From positions 1 through 11,070 of the forward strand of contig JASFYQ010000091.1 in NCBI GenBank assembly GCA_045047105.1: a stretch of 11,070 bases of DNA, in the 5' to 3' direction. Position 1 is the first letter of the stretch, and each line of letters opens with the position of its first letter. Source of the stretch: JADGAU01 sp045047105 (GTDB lineage: Bacteria > Pseudomonadota > Gammaproteobacteria > GRL18). A program made the position numbers and the translations under genes. This document shows positions 1-6,333 of the stretch, in pieces. The notes below the pieces were generated by a model. The model searched no databases. It saw only the letters and a list, made by a program, of their open reading frames with translations, and was not told where the DNA came from.

Positions 1-255
1 GATGATATCTTAATTTATCTGGATGATAATCGTCTGGATGGTCAAATATCCAATGATAAGCAGATAATGGGAACCTATTTACATGGAATTTTTGAATCGG
101 CTCAAAGTTGCCAATACCTATTGCAATGGGCTGGTTTGTCTAATGCTAAAGCAAGCAATTATCAGCAAAATAGAGAAATAGCAATAAATTTGATAGCGGA
201 TACTTTAGAACGGAATTTAGACATGGATGCAATCATTAAGCAAATTATAGAATAA
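1..255 (+). CDS. cobQ: Cobyric acid synthase, C-terminal end (5' partial)
   Basis: This is the last 84 codons of a reading frame that enters from outside the window and stops with TAA. The segment GTYLHGIFES (histidine codon at 82-84) matches the GxYxHGxF motif at the end of the class I glutamine amidotransferase-like domain of CobQ/CbiP; the His belongs to the Cys-His-Glu triad. The following helix-rich tail (residues about 45-84, with NREIAINLIADTLERNLD) is also typical of the family's C-terminus. CobQ uses glutamine and ATP to amidate the b, d, e and g side chains of adenosylcobyrinic a,c-diamide, in the cytoplasm. The N-terminal P-loop domain cannot be judged. A second corrinoid amidase homologue lies at 7719-9089 on the other strand. 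The end of the gene forms one arm of a long hairpin. Confidence in the family is high from the motif and tail. Confidence 0.85.
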   Translation, partial: DDILIYLDDNRLDGQISNDKQIMGTYLHGIFESAQSCQYLLQWAGLSNAKASNYQQNREIAINLIADTLERNLDMDAIIKQIIE

Positions 256-270
256 ATTGCTTAATGATTG
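230..270 (+). terminator. Hairpin across the cobQ stop codon, possible terminator
   Basis: CAATCATTAAGCAA at 230-243 is perfectly complementary to TTGCTTAATGATTG at 257-270. After one A-A mismatch the stem continues for 4 more pairs (245-248 with 252-255), leaving a 3-nt loop. The left arm is coding sequence and the stop codon lies in the stem. No U-run follows on the plus strand (ATATATAATC comes next), so this is not a textbook intrinsic terminator. It may be a 3'-end stabilising or processing hairpin. The structure is certain; the role is inferred. Confidence 0.45.
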
Positions 271-333
271 ATATATAATCAAAAAATAATATATCTTAAT
301 ATGGTAATAAGTCTTGTTATATCTATTAATTAG

Positions 334-411
334 ATTTATATTAATATAAATTGTTAAAAAATGCTCTTTAAGTAAAATAATACTAACAATCACTAATTAT
401 AAATTAGTATT
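334..411. promoter_or_regulatory. Two AT-rich dyads upstream of the response regulator
   Basis: The spacer 256-526 has no credible gene and is extremely AT-rich. Within it, ATTTATATTAATATAAAT (334-351) is an 18-bp perfect palindrome. ACTAATT-ATA-AATTAGT (392-408) is a 7-bp dyad, and its right half also pairs with AATACTAA at 379-386 through TTAGTATT (404-411), giving two overlapping alternative pairings. A TTGTTA (351-356) and TAAAAT (373-378) pair with 16 bp between them could be a promoter reading toward the gene at 527. AT-rich DNA produces such matches by chance, so regulatory function is only a possibility. Confidence 0.25.
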
Positions 412-526
412 TATTAAAATCTAGTCTACAATAAAATGAATCTAGCATAATCTTACTATTAACAATAACAATAACAATATTAATAAAAACACATAATCAA
501 AATTATTTTTCAGGGAGAAATATCGA

Positions 527-1648
527 ATGGATAGGTGTGCCAAAATTATGGTTGTTGATGATGATAATATTATGCAGGATATTATGCTTAATATCTTCAA
601 CCAACATCAAATTCAACATGCATTAACAGGTGAAATAGGTATTGAATTAGCTGAAAATTTTTTACCGGACTTGATTATTCTGGATATAAATATGCCTGGA
701 ATTGATGGTTATGAAACCTGTAAACGATTAAGAGAAATTGGTATATTACAACAAACTCCGATTCTTTTTATGTCAGAATATAAAGGAATTGAAGATAGGT
801 TAAAGGCCTATGGCGTTGGAGGTGATGATTATATCAGCAAACCGGTTAATAATAATGAATTATCCATTAAAGCTAAAAACTTAATTCAGTCTAACAAACA
901 ACGGGTGCAATTAACCCGGGATTTAAAATCTTCCTATCAAGCCGTATTAGAAGTTCAAACTTATGCAGCAAACCTTCAAGTTATTGGTCGTTTTCTTATG
1001 GCAAACCTGTTTTGCCATGATCTAAATGATCTATCTAATTTATTTATAAAAACAGTCAAAGAGTTAGGTATTAGCTGTATTATCAGTATGGACTGTGATC
1101 AACATACCGTAGTTTCTTCTGATACCAATAGTATTAATCGTTTGGAGGAAGAAATATTACATATGTCCGATCAAATGGAAAGAATTCACAATTTTGGGAA
1201 AAATAGAGCCTTATTTAACTGGAATAAAGTAACTGTTTTAGTCAGAAATATTGATGATAATGCAGATATTATGGCCATTCTAATGGATGGATTAGAAACA
1301 GGTATTCGTGCGATTGAAAAAGAACATAAACTCATCAATGCGGTGAAAGATTTAGAAGTAAAAAATGTTCAAACAGAGCAAAATATTTTACAACAATTTA
1401 ATCAGATGAAATCTGATTTAAGCGAAACTTTTTTGTCCTTAGGTATGACTTCTCTTAGTGAAGAAGAAGAGGGGAAATTAAACTCCTGTGTAGATAATTA
1501 TCATGGTGAAATTAGTCTTGAACTGGCTAGATTAAGTGAAAATAATGAACAGCTTGCTTTATTAATTAACCAACTACGAACGCCTTCTAGTGAAAAGCAG
1601 TCAGCTGAAGAAGCAGATCCAGATAGTGATAGTATAAGTTTTTTCTAA
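527..1648 (+). CDS. Response regulator: receiver plus GAF-like region and coiled-coil tail
   Basis: This is a 373-residue cytoplasmic protein. Residues 5-125 form a CheY-like receiver domain: acidic pocket D11-D13, phosphoacceptor D53 (LILDINMP), switch residue S83 and conserved K105 in SKP. All the residues needed for phosphorylation are present. Residues about 140-265 resemble a shortened GAF-type sensory fold. Residues about 265-350 are strongly helical and probably coiled coil, and an acidic Ser/Asp-rich tail ends in SFF. No DNA-binding, HPt, GGDEF or EAL output is visible, so the output is probably protein-protein interaction. The ATG at 527 is supported by AGGGAG at 512-517 with a 9-nt spacer. 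A histidine kinase and phosphorelay protein follow downstream, but a 281-bp gap containing a degraded frame separates them, so co-transcription is uncertain. The receiver call is secure; the GAF call is tentative. Confidence 0.85.
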   Translation: MDRCAKIMVVDDDNIMQDIMLNIFNQHQIQHALTGEIGIELAENFLPDLIILDINMPGIDGYETCKRLREIGILQQTPILFMSEYKGIEDRLKAYGVGGDDYISKPVNNNELSIKAKNLIQSNKQRVQLTRDLKSSYQAVLEVQTYAANLQVIGRFLMANLFCHDLNDLSNLFIKTVKELGISCIISMDCDQHTVVSSDTNSINRLEEEILHMSDQMERIHNFGKNRALFNWNKVTVLVRNIDDNADIMAILMDGLETGIRAIEKEHKLINAVKDLEVKNVQTEQNILQQFNQMKSDLSETFLSLGMTSLSEEEEGKLNSCVDNYHGEISLELARLSENNEQLALLINQLRTPSSEKQSAEEADPDSDSISFF

Positions 1649-1661
1649 CTAAGGGGTTTTT

Positions 1662-1905
1662 GTGTTGATTATTTTAAAGGCATCTAACTTTAGCTAAAGC
1701 ACAATATCCTTTTTATTGCACTTATAATATAACCAGTTGGACATCAAGAAACTTAGCTAAGCCAGCTATTAATGAACTAATTACCTATTTATACGATAAT
1801 TTTAATAAATTAGAAAGCAAATATGGTTTGATTTCATCTATAGTACTTAAACAAAATGGATGGAAGTTTAAGGGCAATGAATTAATTGGTGAGCCGGATA
1901 AATAA
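1662..1905 (+). pseudogene. Frameshifted or degraded small reading frame, unknown
   Basis: From 1678 to a TAA at 1903-1905 one frame stays open for 75 codons and reads like real protein (for example NLAKPAINELITYLYDNF, then SKYGLISSIVLKQNGWKF). It has no ATG, GTG or TTG until a TTG at 1828. A GTG at 1662, preceded by AAGGGG (1651-1656), opens a different frame (VLIILKASNFS) that stops at 1695. Joining the two needs one frameshift near 1680-1694 and would give a protein of about 80 residues. The family is not recognised. It could be a relic, a sequencing indel, or chance. Two similar palindromes, CTTTAGCTAAAG (1688-1699) and CTTAGCTAAG (1752-1761), lie inside it. The rest of the 1649-1929 gap shows nothing else. 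Confidence 0.3.
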
Positions 1906-1929
1906 TTAAAATACTTATTAAAAATAGTT

Positions 1930-3840
1930 ATGGATTTTTATAAAAAATTTACTTGCTCATATTCAATTGTAATAAAACAATTAATTGTGGTGGTTACAAT
2001 TAATTTAAGTATTTTATTTATTTTAGATGTGGTTCAAAATAAAAATTTAACAGCACGTTTATCAAAAAATATTGAGACCCAATTACATGGCCTTGCTGAA
2101 GAACATCGGCGAGGTTTTGATGCTTATGCACAGTCAATTAATCATGCAGTTAAACTAATTATTACTCAACAACGGTTTACTGATTATATTGATAGCTATA
2201 ATTTAGCCGATAATAGCACACTTAATAATATACATTTTGCTGCAAACCCGCCTGCCTGGTTGCCAAGTTCATCGGTATTAAGAAGTTTTTATAAGGCTCG
2301 AATTGCTGTTTTAATTTCACCAGAAAATACGCTTGTATCAGCATATTATCACCGCACTAAAAAAAGAAGTGATAGCAATATTTATCAGCAAACTAAAGAT
2401 TTATTGCTACAACTTAACTCAAAATACTTATTACGTAAATGGAGTCGTAACCAGTTTTATCTTACTGAATTAAATAATAGACCCTATATTATTTCTACTC
2501 AATTTGTTAAAAACCATGATGCTGATAGGTTTATATTAATTTTAATCAATCCTTTGGATAATAAATTCTTAGCAGATGTTTTATCTGAGTATTATCATAA
2601 AGGTAGAGGAATTACATTGCTTATTAACTCGGATAGTAATGAAGTTATATCCAGTAGTGAGCCAGATAGAATTAAACCCGGCGATAATGTTAATAATTAT
2701 TCACAACAATATCTATTAGCAGGGGATTCATTTTTTGATTATGGTGCATCCGATTTAAGAATTCACTTTACCTCCGTGATACCTCTTACGGATGTAAATA
2801 AAACATTTAAAGAAGAAATTTATGAATCGAGAAAAGAAAAGTTTTTCCTGGCGGCAGTTTTAACTATTGCTTTTATTATTATTACTTATATGCTTGTTTT
2901 TAGAATAAAAAATCTAACCGAGTATATTCAAAAATTACAGCAGTCTAAATTTAGCAGTGATGAAAGCTTACAGCAGCCCACGCTTTTTTTTAAAGGAGAT
3001 GAAATCCGTTATTTATATAAACAGTTTGATCTGCTAATTAATAATATTGAGCAAAATCAAAATAATCTACAAACAGAAATTAAAGAGCGTAAATCAAAAG
3101 AAAAACAATTAGCTATATCAATGCTTAAGGCCGATAAAGCCAATCTTGCCAAGTCTGAATTTTTATCTTCAATGAGCCACGAATTACGCACTCCCTTGAA
3201 TGCGATATTAGGATTTTCTCAATTACTAAGCTATGATCAAAGCCTAAATAAACTGCAACGGAGTAATGTACAAAAAATATATGACTCAGGATATTACTTA
3301 CTGAGCCTAATTGATGACGTACTGGATTTATCACGTATTGAAAAAGGCAAGCTAAGCTTAAATATAGAACCTATAGATATTAACCAGTTATTACTTGAGT
3401 GTCAGCACCTTACTAATGCCATGGCAGAGAAAGAAAAGGTCAAAATCTATTATGATTCCAAGGAATTAATTACAGAAAACATTCTGCTCGACCATAAACG
3501 CTTAAAACAAGTTGTTTTAAATTTATTATCAAATGCAATTAAATACATTCATTCACATGAGCCTATCATTTGGTTAACTTGTAAAATTGAAAATAGGCAA
3601 CTTTTTATTGATGTAAAAGACAATGGAAGGGGAATTGATAAGAAAAAAATTAAAAAATTGTTTGTGCCCTATAATCGTTTGGGTGCTGAAAAGGGGAATA
3701 TTGAAGGAACAGGCATTGGCCTGGTAATTTCTAAGCAATTAATTACCATGATGGGGGGAACTATTTCTGTTCAAAGTTTAATTGGAGAGGGAACAACTTT
3801 TCAAATTTGCATTCCTCTAAAAGGAGATAATTTTGATTGA
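1930..3840 (+). CDS. Membrane sensor histidine kinase without receiver domain
   Basis: This is a 636-residue inner-membrane kinase. Transmembrane segment 1 spans about residues 13-35. A periplasmic domain of about 265 residues follows, with no family recognised but a size and layout compatible with a Cache-type ligand sensor. Transmembrane segment 2 spans 305-324, and a charged helical linker runs to about 405. The DHp domain carries phosphoacceptor H417 in SHELRTP. The ATPase domain shows the N box (N535 in LLSNAIK), G1 (D564-N-G-R-G568) and G2 (G593-T-G-I-G597), so all catalytic boxes are intact. There is no C-terminal receiver; the next gene overlaps the end of this one and supplies REC and HPt modules, so that protein is the obvious partner. 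The ATG at 1930 has no clear Shine-Dalgarno sequence (AAAATAGTT precedes it), but it is the only in-frame start that keeps transmembrane segment 1 near the N-terminus. The signal sensed is unknown. Confidence 0.9.
   Translation: MDFYKKFTCSYSIVIKQLIVVVTINLSILFILDVVQNKNLTARLSKNIETQLHGLAEEHRRGFDAYAQSINHAVKLIITQQRFTDYIDSYNLADNSTLNNIHFAANPPAWLPSSSVLRSFYKARIAVLISPENTLVSAYYHRTKKRSDSNIYQQTKDLLLQLNSKYLLRKWSRNQFYLTELNNRPYIISTQFVKNHDADRFILILINPLDNKFLADVLSEYYHKGRGITLLINSDSNEVISSSEPDRIKPGDNVNNYSQQYLLAGDSFFDYGASDLRIHFTSVIPLTDVNKTFKEEIYESRKEKFFLAAVLTIAFIIITYMLVFRIKNLTEYIQKLQQSKFSSDESLQQPTLFFKGDEIRYLYKQFDLLINNIEQNQNNLQTEIKERKSKEKQLAISMLKADKANLAKSEFLSSMSHELRTPLNAILGFSQLLSYDQSLNKLQRSNVQKIYDSGYYLLSLIDDVLDLSRIEKGKLSLNIEPIDINQLLLECQHLTNAMAEKEKVKIYYDSKELITENILLDHKRLKQVVLNLLSNAIKYIHSHEPIIWLTCKIENRQLFIDVKDNGRGIDKKKIKKLFVPYNRLGAEKGNIEGTGIGLVISKQLITMMGGTISVQSLIGEGTTFQICIPLKGDNFD
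3821..3826 (+). promoter_or_regulatory. Ribosome binding site that fixes a TTG start
   Basis: AAGGAG lies 6 nt before the TTG at 3833, inside the last codons of the histidine kinase gene. It is the strongest Shine-Dalgarno match on the plus strand here and supports TTG rather than a later codon as the start of the phosphorelay-EAL gene. The nearest ATG (3843) is out of frame. Confidence 0.7.
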
Positions 3841-6076
3841 AGATGTACAACAATCTATAAAAAAAATACAGACACAATTAAAAACACCATTAGAAGCTAT
3901 AGTTGACCTTACTCAACGATTTGATGAAGAAGATAACCTTACTCCATCACAAAAAAATCGTATCAGAGAGATTTTAGACTCAGTTGAGATTATTCATAGT
4001 GTTATTACTGCATTGGACCCGAAATCTAAACAGTTAACTACTGATAATCTAACGAATCCTCGTATTTTAATTGTTGAAGATAATCTCACTAATCAAGAAT
4101 TATTATTACAACAATTACAAATGTTAGGTTTTTCAGCAGATACCGCAGACAATGGTAAAATAGCAATTGACAAGCTAACACAAAGTTATTATCAGATAAT
4201 TTTAACCGACTTAAATATGCCCCTGGTAGATGGTTATGAGTTAACTAAAAAACTTCGTAAACTAGAACAAAACACATTAAACCAGAGCATAATTATTGCG
4301 ATTACAGCAAATGCTTTAGTAGGCGAAAAGGAAAAATGCTTAGCTGCTGGGATGGATGCTTATTTATCTAAACCATTAAATATTCTGGATTTAAAAGAAA
4401 TATTAGCACAATGGCAAGAACCGCTAGATACTGCTAGCCTAACATTAGAAAATTCAGCAACACAATTTTCAGATAGTAAAATTATTGATAGATCTTATTT
4501 AATTAACTCATTAGGTAATGACTATAAAAAACATGTGAGTATTTTAAAAAGTTACCTGAAATTTGCACCTGAAGCTATCCATGAGTTACTTAGTGCTTAT
4601 AAAAATAGAAATATTAAACTGATACATTTTTATTCGCACAAATTAAAATCATCCTCACGCTCTATTGGTGCTATTGCTTTAGCTGATAATAACCAACAAA
4701 TTGAAAAAGCGGCAGAGCAACAAGATTGGGATGATATTGATCGTTTATGCCCGCAAATTACTCACCTCTATGCTGATATTGAACGAGCAATAGAAAATAT
4801 TTTTTTAGAAGAAAAATCTGATAATCCAACAGCTCAAAATGTTCCGGAACAAGATAAGGCTGACTTATCCCATTATACAAATATTCTGGTTATTGATGAC
4901 GATGAATTTATTCTTTCCCAGTTATCAATTATTTTTAAGGATTTAGGCTTTAAGAAAATTATAACGGTAAATAATGCCCAGCAAGCGTTAAATTTAATTA
5001 ATCGTTTTAATAATATTGATTTATTATTATGCGATCTTAATATGCCAGAAATTGATGGTATCAGTGTATTAAGACGCCTTTCAGAATGTTCCTATAGGGG
5101 AAGCATTATCTTAATCAGTGGTGAAGATAAGAGGGTATTAAAAACAGCTTTTGAATTAGCAAAAGCACACCAATTAAAAGTGATGGGTTTTTTAGAAAAA
5201 CCCATCAGTCAAACAAGTATAATTAAATTACTTCAAAATTCTGAATCAGACCAAAGCTTACATAAAAAATTAATAACTGAAGCTAAAGTAGAAAAAGATC
5301 TAGGTATAACTATTGAAAAACTAAGTGATGCAATAAAAAATAATTTATTAACCGTATATTTTCAACCGCAACTTGATCTGCTTTCTAATCAGATTATTGG
5401 AGCAGAGGCATTGGTACGCTGGATTGACCCTGAACTTGGTTTTATTGCTCCAGATATATTTATACCTATAGCAGAAGAGCAGGGACTAATTGATGATTTA
5501 ACTAATTTGGTTATAGAACAGTCTTTATTTCAATTAAATCAATGGCAAAGCCAAGGGTATAATCTTAAGCTTTCAATCAATTTTTCTATAGATTCATTCA
5601 CTCAGCTGGAATTGCCTGATTTGCTCTTATTGCAATTAAAACGTTTTGATATTAAGCCTTCAGATATAGTACTTGAAGTAACAGAAAGAAGGTTAATGGA
5701 CAATATGATTAATGTACTGGAAGTTATTTCACGATTACGTTTACAAGGTTTTGCCTTATCCATTGATGATTTTGGTACGGGTTATTCCACCATGGAGCAA
5801 TTACAAAAACTGCCATTTACTGAACTTAAAATCGATGGCTCCTTTGTGTATAATGCAGGAGATGATCCAGAAGCCAAAGCTATTTTAGAATCCAGTATCG
5901 AATTGGCTAATAAAATTAAACTACAAACGGTAGCAGAAGGTGTGGAAACTCAGGATGATATTAACCTGGTTAAATCAATGGGATGCACTCTGGCTCAGGG
6001 GTATTTTATTGCCAAACCCATGCCTGCGGAACAATTTATACAATGGTACACTGAAAGTGTATATAGTTTGGAGTAA
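3833..6076 (+). CDS. Phosphorelay cyclic-di-GMP phosphodiesterase: DHp-like, REC, HPt, REC, EAL
   Basis: This is a 747-residue soluble multidomain protein. Residues 1-62 resemble a DHp helical hairpin (QLKTPLEAI against ELRTPLNAI), but the phosphoacceptor position holds T14. REC1 (77-190) has E82-D83, D126, T158 and K180. The HPt (about 215-310) has H269 in SHKLKSSS. REC2 (349-465) has D355-D357, D401 and K456. The EAL domain (about 490-740) shows E525 (EAL), N583, E615, D645-D646, K666, E702, E705 and Q722, the metal- and substrate-binding set known from active EAL enzymes, so hydrolysis of cyclic-di-GMP to pGpG is likely. No GGDEF domain is present. The gene starts at TTG 3833 and overlaps the kinase gene by 8 nt, so translation is probably coupled. 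The inferred phosphate route is kinase H417, REC1 D126, HPt H269, REC2 D401, with REC2 controlling EAL. Domain calls are strong; the route is inferred. Confidence 0.92.
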   Translation: MIEDVQQSIKKIQTQLKTPLEAIVDLTQRFDEEDNLTPSQKNRIREILDSVEIIHSVITALDPKSKQLTTDNLTNPRILIVEDNLTNQELLLQQLQMLGFSADTADNGKIAIDKLTQSYYQIILTDLNMPLVDGYELTKKLRKLEQNTLNQSIIIAITANALVGEKEKCLAAGMDAYLSKPLNILDLKEILAQWQEPLDTASLTLENSATQFSDSKIIDRSYLINSLGNDYKKHVSILKSYLKFAPEAIHELLSAYKNRNIKLIHFYSHKLKSSSRSIGAIALADNNQQIEKAAEQQDWDDIDRLCPQITHLYADIERAIENIFLEEKSDNPTAQNVPEQDKADLSHYTNILVIDDDEFILSQLSIIFKDLGFKKIITVNNAQQALNLINRFNNIDLLLCDLNMPEIDGISVLRRLSECSYRGSIILISGEDKRVLKTAFELAKAHQLKVMGFLEKPISQTSIIKLLQNSESDQSLHKKLITEAKVEKDLGITIEKLSDAIKNNLLTVYFQPQLDLLSNQIIGAEALVRWIDPELGFIAPDIFIPIAEEQGLIDDLTNLVIEQSLFQLNQWQSQGYNLKLSINFSIDSFTQLELPDLLLLQLKRFDIKPSDIVLEVTERRLMDNMINVLEVISRLRLQGFALSIDDFGTGYSTMEQLQKLPFTELKIDGSFVYNAGDDPEAKAILESSIELANKIKLQTVAEGVETQDDINLVKSMGCTLAQGYFIAKPMPAEQFIQWYTESVYSLE
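5181..5207. repeat. Perfect 12-bp hairpin inside the REC2 coding region
   Basis: TGATGGGTTTTT (5181-5192) and AAAAACCCATCA (5196-5207) form a perfect 12-bp inverted repeat around a 3-nt loop. It encodes the conserved end of the second receiver domain (VMGFLEKPIS), including K456. No U-run follows, so simple termination is not indicated. It may reflect codon choice for Phe, Lys and Pro, or be a structured mRNA element. Confidence 0.5.
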
Positions 6077-6176
6077 ATGTCTGAATTATTATATTCGGAA
6101 CTTACTTCCACAGGAATCAAAAATAGAAAAATTATTCCTGGTTATGTTTAAACAGATAGCCCCAGTTAGCCCAGCT

Positions 6177-6272
6177 TCAGTCTATTATTTCTGGCTTTTG
6201 CACTCCTGCTTTAGGAGCGGTAATAGCAGAGAAAGCCATTAAATTTATAACTGTTTCAATAGTTTGTTTCAT
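6177..6272 (-). pseudogene. Truncated N-terminus of a DUF2148 ferredoxin-domain gene
   Basis: On the minus strand an ATG at 6272 opens a 31-codon frame ending in TGA at 6177-6179. The peptide contains INLMAFSAITAPKAG, which resembles the N-terminal signature of DUF2148 ferredoxin-domain proteins as I recall it (LMA.AARTAPKARG). Those proteins are far longer and carry conserved cysteines after this point; none is encoded here. After the TGA the same frame runs 14 more codons (SWANWGYLFKHNQE) to another stop, with no recognisable continuation. The simplest reading is a gene cut after its first 30 codons. The rest of the 257-bp gap shows only a weak 7-bp inverted repeat (6111-6117 with 6134-6140). 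Confidence 0.4.
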
Positions 6273-6318
6273 TTTTTTAATAAATTCCAGTTCACCAGTT
6301 TAATATTAAAATGTAGTA

Positions 6319-6324
6319 TATAAT
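6319..6324 (+). promoter_or_regulatory. TATAAT -10 box close to the esterase start
   Basis: A perfect TATAAT lies 9 nt before the ATG at 6334. Transcription from it would begin about 3 nt before that ATG, giving an almost leaderless message. No good -35 hexamer is seen 16-18 bp upstream (CAGTTT or neighbours), and TATAAT is common in DNA this AT-rich, so the call is weak. Confidence 0.25.
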
Positions 6325-6333
6325 ATAAGGATT

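Noticed and set aside
458..482. Short ACAATA-type tandem repeat upstream of the response regulator.
   Set aside because: There are about three imperfect copies in very AT-rich DNA, which is expected by chance; no CRISPR-like or iteron spacing.
1688..1761. Similar palindromes CTTTAGCTAAAG and CTTAGCTAAG as a paired operator.
   Set aside because: The TTAGCTAA core is common in AT-rich sequence, the copies differ in length, and they lie in the degraded frame rather than next to a promoter.
3125..3334. Short minus-strand open frame within the histidine kinase gene.
   Set aside because: It is antisense to the DHp domain coding region and carries no start signal.
6111..6140. CAGGAAT and ATTCCTG as a terminator after the EAL gene.
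   Set aside because: The stem is only 7 bp with a 16-nt loop and no U-run, too weak to call.
5940..6242. A 100-codon plus-strand open frame starting inside the EAL gene and running into the spacer.
   Set aside because: Its first half is an out-of-frame shadow of the EAL coding sequence, and the rest is antisense to the DUF2148-like scrap. It has no ribosome site or recognisable motif.
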